From positions 33,813-97,812 of the forward strand of contig CAYXAA010000013.1 of the NCBI GenBank assembly GCA_964462985.1: a stretch of DNA of 64,000 nt, in the 5' to 3' direction. The notes under the pieces are model-generated. The model did no database searches. It saw nothing but the letters and a program-made list of their open reading frames with translations, and was not told the origin of the DNA. Of the stretch, positions 38,124 to 46,247 are shown piece after piece (the stretch's first letter is position 1; every line of letters starts with the position of its first letter). Position numbers and translations under genes: made by a program. The stretch comes from CAYXAA01 sp964462985. Its GTDB lineage: Bacteria; Pseudomonadota; Alphaproteobacteria; Rhizobiales; Stappiaceae.

Positions 38124-39317
38124 ATGGCAGAGCATAGGCGCCGACGCCTCCTTCTTGCTCTCTTGGCCGCCTTGGCGGTGGCTTGCGGCACCGCCGCATC
38201 GGCGCAGATCCAGGATTTGCCAGCGACGGGACCAGCAGCACCCGAGACACCTGCATCACCGCCTCAGCCCGGACAGGATCGACCGGCGTCAGCCGTGCCA
38301 GCCTTGCCGGAACTGCCCGACCGGCCGATCAGGGTGGGCGTCTACGTCAGCCCTCCTTTCGTCATGGAAAAGGACGGCGGCTATACCGGCATGGCGGTCG
38401 ATCTCTGGGAAGCGCTTGCCGCCGAACGGGGTCTGCAATCCGAGTACAGGCCGTTTCTCACCTTTCGCGCTCTGGTCGATGCCACGGCCGCGCGCGAGGT
38501 CGACGTCGCCGTGACGAATCTCACCATCACGCAGCGGCGAGCCCAGAGAATCGACTTCACCCAGCCGTGGTTCGACGCCGGCCTTCGCATCATGGTCAGC
38601 GACGAGCGTGGCGCGGGGTTCTGGGATCTGGTCGAGGGCCTGAGGGATTCCGGTCACCTGCGTGCGTATGGCTGGCTTGCCTTTGTCATTCTCGTCGCCA
38701 CGGTGCTGCTTACGATCTTCGATCGGCGCTTCGATACGGCGTTTCCGGCGCGCTGGCGCGACGGTCTGGCGGAGAGCTTCTATACGGTGATGTCTGTCGC
38801 CACTTCTGGCCGGATGCCGTCGCGCAAGAACCTGTTCGGCTGGGTCGGGCGGATCGGGCAGGCGCTGTGGATGATCTGCGGCATCGCTGTGCTCGCCTAT
38901 GTCACGTCCTCGGTCACCAGCGTCATGACGACGCTGTCGCTGACCAATCGGATCAACAGCGTTGCCGACTTGCCGGGCAAGACGATCGGTGTGCTCTCCG
39001 GCAGCGTTGCCGAGGAATTCGCGCTCGGCGAAGGCTTGGTTTTCGAGACCTATGACAATGTCGATGCGGCGGTTGACGCGCTCCATCACGGGGAACTCGA
39101 CGCGATCGTGGCGGACGCGCCGGTGCTCGAGTATTATGCTTATACGCATAGGGACGTGCCTGTTTCGGTGATCGGCGCGATCTTCGAACCCGACAAATAC
39201 GGTTTCGGCCTCCGGCACCAAAGTCCTTTGACGCGGCCGCTTACTGTGCAACTGCTCGGCGCGCATGAGCGTGGGCTCGTGGAAGAGCTGCGGATGCGCT
39301 ATTTCGGTGCGCAGTAG
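38124..39317 (+). CDS. Bacterial ionotropic-glutamate-receptor-like channel protein
   Basis: A 397-residue protein with a signal peptide (residues 1-28) and a Pro/Ala-rich linker. The first lobe of an amino-acid-binding (SBP_bac_3) domain spans about 66-160, including VAVTNLTITQRRAQRIDFTQ. TM1 is at about 181-199, a re-entrant pore segment at about 214-232, and TM2 at about 243-270. The second binding lobe is 276-397. This S1-M1-P-M2-S2 order is that of GluR0-type prokaryotic ligand-gated channels. The pore reads SFYTVMSVATSGRMP, so the potassium filter TVGYG is absent. The ATG at 38124 follows GGGAG. It is convergent with the FAD monooxygenase gene. Confidence 0.85.
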   Translation: MAEHRRRRLLLALLAALAVACGTAASAQIQDLPATGPAAPETPASPPQPGQDRPASAVPALPELPDRPIRVGVYVSPPFVMEKDGGYTGMAVDLWEALAAERGLQSEYRPFLTFRALVDATAAREVDVAVTNLTITQRRAQRIDFTQPWFDAGLRIMVSDERGAGFWDLVEGLRDSGHLRAYGWLAFVILVATVLLTIFDRRFDTAFPARWRDGLAESFYTVMSVATSGRMPSRKNLFGWVGRIGQALWMICGIAVLAYVTSSVTSVMTTLSLTNRINSVADLPGKTIGVLSGSVAEEFALGEGLVFETYDNVDAAVDALHHGELDAIVADAPVLEYYAYTHRDVPVSVIGAIFEPDKYGFGLRHQSPLTRPLTVQLLGAHERGLVEELRMRYFGAQ

Positions 39318-39411
39318 GGGCACCGCCAGACAGCCGGGTTCGAGCAGCAGATGAAGCTGCTCGCCTTCAAGGCGTCGACCAGAATTCTGGCGCGGTTCGA
39401 CGCAGATGTCG

Positions 39412-41016
39412 TCAGGCAACCGCTGCGTCGGTCACGGTGCCCGAGGGCTTTAGGATCTGGCCGAGGTAGCGCTGCAGTCCGTCAAGGTCTTGGCCCTGGC
39501 CGCGCGCGGCAACGACGTGATCCGGGCGGATCAGCACCCAGCCCGGACCGCTCAGGCGATAGCGCTGCCTGGCGGTGCCGTTCGGGTCACTGTTGCGGTC
39601 AATGACGATGACCTCGAGCTGGTCCGACAGCCCGTCCGTCACCCCGTCGAGCGCGATCGGCTGGTCCGCATCCTGAAACAGCAGCAGGCTGTGGCGCTGT
39701 CCGCCGATCCTCGGCCACAGCGGCACCTGGAGGCCGGAGTTCGGATCGCGCAGGACCGCGTCGCGGGCGCGGCCGCCGACGCCGGTGCGGCCTCGCATGT
39801 TCGATGGGGCGCCGAGCGCGACCAGCGGACCGTCGTGATAGGCGATCTCGGTCTCCGACATCCTGACCTGCATGGCGCGCTGCACCGCCGGCAGATTGCC
39901 GAGCAGCGTGACGGCCGCCGATTTCGCGATCACCTGGAGGAGATTGTTGCCGAAGGCGACGTGCAGCAGCCGCGCCGCCTGGGCCACGACCTCGCGGGCG
40001 ACCGGACGCCGCTCAGCCTCGTAGCTCTCAAGCAGCCGTTCGGCATTGCCGCGGCTGCCGAGGACGTATGCCAGCTTCCAGCCGAGGTTGACCGCATCTT
40101 GAATGCCGGTGTTCATGCCCTGGCCGCCCGCCGGGCTGTGGATATGCGCCGCGTCGCCGGCCAGAAAACACCGCCCGACGCGGTAGCGGGCCGCCAGCCG
40201 TTCGTTGACGCGGAAGGCCGAAAGCCAGGACGGATCACTGAGCCGCAGGCCGGACGGACCGTAGGCATCGACCTGGGCCTGCATTTCTGCGAGGGTCGGC
40301 GGGGCGTCGCCGCCGTTTGCGCCGCGGCTGGCGAAAATGCGCCAGACCCCGTCCTCATACGGAAACATCGCCACACTGCCGCCCCTGCGCCAGCGAATGT
40401 AGATCGACGAGGTGTCGAGCGCGCCGCCCGCGATCCTGACGTCGCACAAGAGGTACGTTGCGGCTTCCGTATAGCCCTCGAAGGCAATGTCGAGCGCGTG
40501 CCGCACGGAGCTGCGCGCGCCGTCGCAGCCGGCAAGATACGCAGTTCGAACCTCGTCCGTCCGCCCGTCCTTGTGCTCGAGAACGGCCGTGACGCCGGCG
40601 CCGTCCTGAGATAGCGCAGTCAGCTTCACGCCGCGCTCGATGGCCACGCCGAGCTCAGCGAGCCGCGCGGTCAGAATCTGTTCCGTCCGGGACTGCGGCA
40701 GCAGCAGGGGGAAGGGATAGGGGCTGTCGATCCCACTGCCGATCGTCATCTTGGCCAGCTCGCGGTCGCCAAACCCCAGCGAAAGGGCATGCATCCGCCG
40801 CCCGGTCGCAAGCAGCGCCTCTGTTACCCCCATCCCTGCAAACGCTTCGAGGCTTCCGCTCCACACCGCCAGGGCCTTTGAGACCTCGGTTGGATGTTCT
40901 GAACTGTCGATGATCCGCACCGGAACGCCGTAGAGGCGTAGCGCGATGGCGAGCGTAAGCCCCGTCGGCCCGGCGCCGACGATAAGCACGTCGGCGGACT
41001 TGGCGTGCTGAGACAT
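39412..41016 (-). CDS. FAD-dependent monooxygenase (PheA/TfdB-like aromatic hydroxylase family)
   Basis: The 534-residue flavoprotein has the FAD dinucleotide motif VLIVGAGPTGLTLAIAL, a CDGARSSVRHALDI segment (DG motif) and the ribityl-phosphate motif CFLAGDAAHIHSPAGGQGMNTG. A C-terminal thioredoxin-like extension (about residues 430-534) is typical of phenol/2,4-dichlorophenol hydroxylases and polyketide hydroxylases. The substrate is unknown. The ATG at 41016 follows GGAGGGA. It is downstream of the corrinoid activase on the same strand, 165 bases away, and is probably unrelated to that operon. Confidence 0.9.
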   Translation of the reverse strand: MSQHAKSADVLIVGAGPTGLTLAIALRLYGVPVRIIDSSEHPTEVSKALAVWSGSLEAFAGMGVTEALLATGRRMHALSLGFGDRELAKMTIGSGIDSPYPFPLLLPQSRTEQILTARLAELGVAIERGVKLTALSQDGAGVTAVLEHKDGRTDEVRTAYLAGCDGARSSVRHALDIAFEGYTEAATYLLCDVRIAGGALDTSSIYIRWRRGGSVAMFPYEDGVWRIFASRGANGGDAPPTLAEMQAQVDAYGPSGLRLSDPSWLSAFRVNERLAARYRVGRCFLAGDAAHIHSPAGGQGMNTGIQDAVNLGWKLAYVLGSRGNAERLLESYEAERRPVAREVVAQAARLLHVAFGNNLLQVIAKSAAVTLLGNLPAVQRAMQVRMSETEIAYHDGPLVALGAPSNMRGRTGVGGRARDAVLRDPNSGLQVPLWPRIGGQRHSLLLFQDADQPIALDGVTDGLSDQLEVIVIDRNSDPNGTARQRYRLSGPGWVLIRPDHVVAARGQGQDLDGLQRYLGQILKPSGTVTDAAVA

Positions 41017-41181
41017 GTGGAATTCCCTCCGACCCTGCCGTGGACACAGGCCAGCCAGGGGATTGGCCGGCACAATCACAAGTCGTGTACGGGCGTTATG
41101 CTCGCATCAACGAGCGTGGAGGCGAAGCGGAAAACCGGGGTCAGTGCCGATAAGTGAGGGGTCAGGCAGAGAGAAGGTCCG

Positions 41182-43209
41182 CTATCCCCGCCGTCTTCGC
41201 CGTCCGCGGCCACCTTCCGCGGGCGGGTCGGACGCCTTGGGCGCCGGCAGTGTCACGGCAGCGCGCAGTTTCGAGAACGGGTCGACCTTGTTCGGCAGTG
41301 CCATGGCGTTGACAAAATGGCGCTGAAAATCGGGTTCAAGCGCCGTTTCGATCTTCTCGATCCGCCGCACCACCTGTTCGATATCGCGGCGGCAGCCGCG
41401 GTTGATCAGTGCCATGCGGGCGCCTGTTCCGGCGGCATTGCCGACGCCGGCGACATGCTCCAGCTCGCAGTCAGGCAGGAGGCCGAGGATCATCGCGTAT
41501 TTCGGATCGATGTAGCTGCCGAAGGCGCCTGCAAGGCGGATGCGTTCGATCGGCGGATTGCCCAGCTTGTCGAGCAGCAGCTTGACCCCGGCATAAAGCG
41601 CAGCCTTGGCGAGTTGAATGGCGCGGATGTCCGTCTGGCGGATCGACAGCTCGATCCCGTCCTGGGTGATCACGTAGGCGAAAGTACGGCCCTTGGCCAC
41701 GATCCGCGGGCTGCGCTCGGCGAGGTTGCCATCGATCAGGCCGTCCTCGGTGATGACACCGGCAAGGTAGAGCTCGGCGACGGCCTCTATGATGCCCGAG
41801 CCGCAGATGCCTGTGATGCCGACCTGGTCGATCGTCTCGGCAAAGTCTGGTTCATCGGACCACGCGTCGATCCCGATCACCTTGAACCGCGGCTCCAGCG
41901 TGACCGGATCGATGCGGATGCGTTCGATCGCACCTGGCGCGGCGCGCTGGCCGCAGGAGATCTCCGCGCCTTCGAAGGCGGGGCCGGTCGGCGAACTGGC
42001 GGCGAGCAGCCGCTCGCGGTTGCCAAGTACGATCTCGGCATTGGTGCCGACGTCGACTAGCAATGTCAGCGCCTCCTGCTCGTAGGGGCGCACCGACAAC
42101 GTGGCAGCGGCCGCGTCGGCGCCGACATGGCCGGCGATCAGCGGCAGCAGATAGACCTGCGCGCCGGGGGCCACTTCCAGACCCATTTCGCGCGCCGGCA
42201 CGTGCAGTGCTTCGGAGACCGCGAGCGCGAACGGGGCGCCGCCGAGCTCGGTCGGATCGATGCCGAGGAAGAGGTGGTGCATGATCGGGTTGCCGACCAC
42301 GACCGCCTCGACCACATCACCGCGGTCTGCCCCGATGTCCGCAACCAGCTTGGCCACAAGCGCGTCGACGGCGTCGCGCACCGTCGTTGTCAGGTCTGGC
42401 AGGCGGTCGGGGTTCATCTGCACGTAGGACACCCGTGACATCAGATCCTCGCCGAAGCGGATCTGCGGGTTGGCGGTACCCGCCGAGGCGACGGTCCGCC
42501 CGCTGACAAGGTCGCAGAGATGGGCCGCAATGGTGGTCGAGCCGATGTCGACCGCAAGGCCGTAGGCTGTTGTCTTCTCGCCAGGCCACAACGCCACGAC
42601 CCGCGCCGTGTCACCGTCATCGCGCCACAGCGCGGCGGTGACCGTCCAGTGACCGGCCCGCAGCGTCCTTTGGACCGACCCCAGTAGGTTCGAATCAAGT
42701 TCGAGCCTGTCACACCCAGCCGCCTTGACAAGCGCGTCGAGCAGCCGGTCGGCGTCGCCACGCGGGCGCTCCATATCCGGCTCGTCGATCGTGACCGCCA
42801 CCAAGGTGATCGCGGAATCGACGGGGATGCGGAGGTTCTCTGCTCGTTTCCGTACGATCTGGCGATTGGTTTGGGCATCAGTCGGCACGTCGACGACGAG
42901 GTCGCCCTGGATCGTGGCCTGACAGGACAGCCGCCGGTCCGCCCGTATCGACCGTAGGGTGCGGTATCGCGCCTCGGCCTCGGTGACGGCGCCGAGGTGG
43001 TCCGCCTTCGAGGTCAGGCCCTCCTTGGCGAATTGACCCTCCGACACGGAGATCTGGCAGCGTCCGCAGATACCTCGGCCGCCGCAGACGGACTCCACAT
43101 AGACACCGAGCGATCGGGCAGCGTCGAGCAGCGGCGTCCCGAGCGGAAAGCTGCCGCGCCGCCCGCTCGGCTGGAACACAACCTTGGCCAAGCGTGCCTG
43201 TTCGGTCAT
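41182..43209 (-). CDS. RACo-type ATP-dependent corrinoid activase (2Fe-2S ASKHA protein)
   Basis: The 675-residue protein begins with a plant-type [2Fe-2S] ferredoxin domain whose cysteines are residues 42, 48, 51 and 96 (ESVCGGRGICGRC; RRLSCQAT). A linker and a large ASKHA ATPase-like C-terminal domain follow (DUF4445: YGLAVDIGSTTIAAHLCDL, DVGTNAEIVLGNR, GITGICGSGIIEAVAELYLAG, LAGAFGSYIDP). This is the layout of RACo/RamA activators that reduce inactive Co(II) corrinoid proteins to Co(I). The C-terminus is a Gly/Arg tract. It lies 16 bases after the methyltransferase gene and closes the corrinoid operon. Confidence 0.92.
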   Translation of the reverse strand: MTEQARLAKVVFQPSGRRGSFPLGTPLLDAARSLGVYVESVCGGRGICGRCQISVSEGQFAKEGLTSKADHLGAVTEAEARYRTLRSIRADRRLSCQATIQGDLVVDVPTDAQTNRQIVRKRAENLRIPVDSAITLVAVTIDEPDMERPRGDADRLLDALVKAAGCDRLELDSNLLGSVQRTLRAGHWTVTAALWRDDGDTARVVALWPGEKTTAYGLAVDIGSTTIAAHLCDLVSGRTVASAGTANPQIRFGEDLMSRVSYVQMNPDRLPDLTTTVRDAVDALVAKLVADIGADRGDVVEAVVVGNPIMHHLFLGIDPTELGGAPFALAVSEALHVPAREMGLEVAPGAQVYLLPLIAGHVGADAAAATLSVRPYEQEALTLLVDVGTNAEIVLGNRERLLAASSPTGPAFEGAEISCGQRAAPGAIERIRIDPVTLEPRFKVIGIDAWSDEPDFAETIDQVGITGICGSGIIEAVAELYLAGVITEDGLIDGNLAERSPRIVAKGRTFAYVITQDGIELSIRQTDIRAIQLAKAALYAGVKLLLDKLGNPPIERIRLAGAFGSYIDPKYAMILGLLPDCELEHVAGVGNAAGTGARMALINRGCRRDIEQVVRRIEKIETALEPDFQRHFVNAMALPNKVDPFSKLRAAVTLPAPKASDPPAEGGRGRRRRRG

Positions 43210-43225
43210 AGCGTCCCGACCGGTT

Positions 43226-44179
43226 TCATGCCTCCACCTGCCGTCTCCGTGCCTCGCGTCCGCCGCGCCGCCGGCCCCCTGCCTCGACCGAAACGGCAGC
43301 CGGCGCGGCGCCGGCGCCCGGAGTATAGTCGCGATAGGTCTTGATCCAGCCGTAGCAGTTGGCGTCGTGGCCCATCAGCACATTGGCGGCCCTGACTGCC
43401 TCCATCTCCTGCGGCCGGCACGGGTTCATGATCGCCGAAGTCATGCCCGAGGCGATCACCATCGGAATGAAGCCGGCGTTGATGCCGTGGCGGTGTGGCA
43501 GGCCGAAGGAGATGTTTGAGAGCCCGCAGGTCGTGTTGACCTTGAGCTCCTCGCGCAGCCGCCGCAGCAGTTGGAACACCTGGCGTCCGGCGGTTCCCAT
43601 GGCTCCGATCGGCATCACCAGCGGGTCGACGACGACATCATGCGCCGGGATGCCGTAGTCCGCCGCGCGCTGCACGATCTTCTTGGCGACGGCAAAGCGC
43701 ACGTCCGGATCCTCGGAAATGCCGGTCTCGTCGTTGGAGATCGCCACAACCGGAACGTCGTATTTCTTGACGAGCGGCAGGATCGCCTCGAGTTTTTCCT
43801 CCTCGCCTGTGACCGAGTTCACCAGCGGCCGGCCCTTGGCCACCTTCAGCGCGGCCTCGATCGCGGCCGTCACCGAGCTGTCGATTGACAGCGGGATATC
43901 AACCAGGTTCTGCACGATCTCAAGCGTCTTGACCAAAAGCGGCGGCTCGGTCTCGTTCGGGTTGACGGCGGTGACGCCGGCGTTGACGTCGAGCATCGTC
44001 GCCCCGGCAGCGACCTGTTCGAGGGCATCCTTGACCACGGTGTCGAAGTTGCCGGCCGCCATCTCCGCGGCGAGCTTCTTGCGGCCGGTCGGATTGATGC
44101 GCTCGCCGATGACGCAGAACGGCTGGTCGAAGCCGATGACGACTTCCCGGGTAGCGGAGGCAACGATGGTACGTGTCAT
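43226..44179 (-). CDS. Methyltetrahydrofolate:corrinoid methyltransferase (MeTr, pterin-binding family)
   Basis: The 317-residue TIM-barrel protein is of the pterin-binding (DHPS/MeTr) family: CVIGERINPTGRKKLAAEM, GATMLDVNAGVTAVNPNETEP, PLSIDSSVTAAIEAAL, PLVNSVTGEEEKL, VDPLVMPIGA and TCGLSNISFGLPHRHGINAG. Such enzymes move a methyl group between a corrinoid protein and tetrahydrofolate. The C-terminus has an unusual Arg/Gly-rich tail (GGRRRGGREARRRQ). It overlaps the MetF-like gene by 4 bases (ATGA). Confidence 0.93.
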   Translation of the reverse strand: MTRTIVASATREVVIGFDQPFCVIGERINPTGRKKLAAEMAAGNFDTVVKDALEQVAAGATMLDVNAGVTAVNPNETEPPLLVKTLEIVQNLVDIPLSIDSSVTAAIEAALKVAKGRPLVNSVTGEEEKLEAILPLVKKYDVPVVAISNDETGISEDPDVRFAVAKKIVQRAADYGIPAHDVVVDPLVMPIGAMGTAGRQVFQLLRRLREELKVNTTCGLSNISFGLPHRHGINAGFIPMVIASGMTSAIMNPCRPQEMEAVRAANVLMGHDANCYGWIKTYRDYTPGAGAAPAAVSVEAGGRRRGGREARRRQVEA

Positions 44180-45069
44180 TTGAAGGCCTCGACGGAGGAG
44201 AGGGAGTGCTTGTCAGACGCAACCCAGCTGCCGCGGCTCTTGAGCCAGTCCGCAGCCTTGGTCACACCGCCGAACGGGTAGACGTGGATCTGTTCCAGCT
44301 GCGTTTCGGGCCGATGTGAAACCCTGGCCTCCAAGGGCGCGACCATCGTCTCGGGATCGTAGCCCGCGAGCATCGAGACGACCGCTCCGCCGCGCTTCTT
44401 CAGGAAATTCAGCGAATTTTCGACGCCGGCGAAGGCGGCGAATTTGAGCAGGGTCGTGAGTTTGGCGGGGCCGGCGACGCCGACGTGAACGGGGAAGCGG
44501 TTGCCCCAGCGTTCGATCTCGTCGAGCCACAGATTGACGTGGGCCGGATCGAAGCCGAACTGGGTAACGATGTGGAAGGCCGCGTCGCTGTTTGCGGCGA
44601 GTTCGTGCTTGCGCATCAGTGCGGCCCTGATTGCGGCAGGCGCGATTTGCGGCGATCCCTCGGGATGACCGGCGACACCGATGCGGCGTATGCCGAGCTT
44701 GTCGAACAGGCCTGTCTCCAGCAGCGCGATTGAGGAGGGCAGGGGGCCGCTTCTGTCGGCCTCGCCCGCGATCGCGAGCACCTCGGTCACGCCTGCCTCA
44801 TCGACCAGCCGGCTGATCCGCCGCTCGAATGCCTCGAGGCTTGGATAGCGGCGTGCGGCCATGTGCGGCACTGCGGTGAGCCCGCCGTCTGCGATGCGCC
44901 GCGCGGCAGCGACAATATCGTCTTCCGAGGCATTGCCGAGGTCGGTCAGATAGGTCCGGGTCCCGGCCGGGAGGGCTGCCAGCACTTCGGGCTTTTCCAG
45001 CGCCTGCCGCGGTGACACCTCGGTCGAGGCGTGGAAGCGGCCCGAGGGCGTCAGGCGTGGGTCATGCAT
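44176..45069 (-). CDS. MetF-like methylenetetrahydrofolate reductase family protein
   Basis: The 297-residue protein resembles the MetF TIM barrel in diverged form: GLTAVPHMAARRYPSLEAFERRI, EVLAIAGEADRSGPLPSSIALL, IRRIGVAGHPEGSPQI, AFHIVTQFGFDPAHVNLWL and FPVHVGVAGPAKLTTLLKFA. In this operon it would oxidise methyl-THF to methylene-THF, or reduce in the other direction, after methyl transfer. It overlaps the upstream virulence-factor-family gene by 8 bases and the MeTr gene by 4. It is unlikely to be the housekeeping MetF. Confidence 0.87.
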   Translation of the reverse strand: MHDPRLTPSGRFHASTEVSPRQALEKPEVLAALPAGTRTYLTDLGNASEDDIVAAARRIADGGLTAVPHMAARRYPSLEAFERRISRLVDEAGVTEVLAIAGEADRSGPLPSSIALLETGLFDKLGIRRIGVAGHPEGSPQIAPAAIRAALMRKHELAANSDAAFHIVTQFGFDPAHVNLWLDEIERWGNRFPVHVGVAGPAKLTTLLKFAAFAGVENSLNFLKKRGGAVVSMLAGYDPETMVAPLEARVSHRPETQLEQIHVYPFGGVTKAADWLKSRGSWVASDKHSLSSVEAFK

Positions 45070-45364
45070 GCTCGAACCCTCCGGTCGCAACGAGCGCCGC
45101 AAGACGCTCGGGTGGGAATGCTTCTTCCAGTGCGGCTAGGGCGGCGTCCGCTTCTGCCTCGAGATCGTCGCCGACAGGCGTAGGATCGCCCCTGCGCCAT
45201 TCGGCGAGGTAGGAGTCGGTGTCTCGGGCGCCGACCTTCATCGCACAGCGATCGATCGCCTGGATGAAGCGCTCCGGAAGTTCACGACGCGCGGTCTTTC
45301 GCCCGGCCTTGATCAGGACCTGGGCCGGGATGTCGCGCCAGTAGACAATGATCCTGTCCGCCAT
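45062..45364 (-). CDS. 'Virulence factor'-family small protein (PF13769-like)
   Basis: A 100-residue soluble protein beginning MADRIIVYWRDIPAQVLIKAGRK, then RRELPERFIQAIDRCAMKVGARDTDSYLAEWRR, matching the conserved small family labelled 'virulence factor' in Pfam. The name has no experimental meaning in this setting. The family recurs beside corrinoid methyltransferase genes in alphaproteobacteria, so a role in that system is plausible but unproven. It is the first gene of the virulence factor-MetF-MeTr-RACo run, all overlapping or close. A longer frame upstream is rejected. Confidence 0.82.
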   Translation of the reverse strand: MADRIIVYWRDIPAQVLIKAGRKTARRELPERFIQAIDRCAMKVGARDTDSYLAEWRRGDPTPVGDDLEAEADAALAALEEAFPPERLAALVATGGFEHA

Positions 45365-45592
45365 GCTGCCTCGCCTCAAAGTCCGCCCATGATGCCGTTG
45401 ATCGAGCGGTTCACTGGCGCACAGGCGACACGACAAATCCCGAAAACGACGTTGTTGTTCCCGTTTGTGGTTACCGATGAGTATTTCTTGTCCGCCTCCC
45501 CGTTTTTTGCATGGCGCCGAAATGCCGACCTGGATTGGCCCAAGAATCGGCAAAGTCTTGAACGGAGAAATGACTAGATGAAAAGAGGCTTC

Positions 45593-46237
45593 CTATGCTC
45601 GGAGCAGGAACCGCTCCAGCATGCCGTAGCCCGTCCGCACGCGTTCGAAGCGCAGGCCAAGTCGTTCCGCCGCGGCCTCCGCCTTGGCGTCGAGCTCCGG
45701 GTCATCGATCTGGGCCAGGTAGAGAAGCCGCGTGTAATGCGCGAAATACGCGTCACGCAGCTCCGGCCGGTCGTCGAGGCCAAGCGGCCGGACCACCAGC
45801 GTCTCGAAATGTCTTACTAGAAAGTCGGTGAGATAGAACGTGCCGAGCTCGGCTTCCTCGATAGCAGCGAAGCGGTCCAGACCGGTGAAGAAAGCGTAGC
45901 AATGCGCGCCGTCGATGCGTTCGGCACCCTCTTCGGCGAGCACCTTGTCTAGGTATCCACCGGTGCCGCAGTCGCCATAAGCAATGACCACCTTGCGATA
46001 GGTCGCGCGTGCCGTCCGAATGGCGCTGCGCACGGCCTCGGGAATCCGCTCCGGCCGGTTGTGCAGCTGTGCCGGCAGGCACTGCAGATCGATGTGGGTG
46101 AGGCCAGCCTGTTCGGTCACGGCCAGGATCTCGCGCGCCAGGGCGCCGCAGGCGATCACCAGAACGCGCTCGGCCGCATCGCCCCAAAGCGGCGTAGCAC
46201 CGAAACTATCGTCTCCTGGGAGGACCTGCGCCGTCAT
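45593..46237 (-). CDS. DUF1638 protein, corrinoid-operon partner
   Basis: The 214-residue product contains the DUF1638 pattern: VLVIACGALAREILAV, LQCLPAQLHNRPERIPEAV, KVVIAYGDCGTGG, CYAFFTG and a C-terminal GTFYLTDFLVRHFETLV. The conserved cysteines and His suggest metal or cofactor binding. The family is found with methylamine or corrinoid methyltransferase genes but has no assigned activity. It lies 10 bases downstream of the corrinoid-protein gene, in one transcript with it. Confidence 0.88.
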   Translation of the reverse strand: MTAQVLPGDDSFGATPLWGDAAERVLVIACGALAREILAVTEQAGLTHIDLQCLPAQLHNRPERIPEAVRSAIRTARATYRKVVIAYGDCGTGGYLDKVLAEEGAERIDGAHCYAFFTGLDRFAAIEEAELGTFYLTDFLVRHFETLVVRPLGLDDRPELRDAYFAHYTRLLYLAQIDDPELDAKAEAAAERLGLRFERVRTGYGMLERFLLRA

Positions 46238-46247
46238 GCCGACACGC

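Noticed and set aside
45062..45364. A virulence role suggested by the family name 'virulence factor'
   Set aside because: The gene sits in a metabolic operon; the label is historical and there is no secretion signal.
45389..45577. 62-codon plus-strand frame between the DUF1638 and virulence-factor genes
   Set aside because: No ribosome-binding site, and the stretch must carry the promoter or leader of the minus-strand genes.
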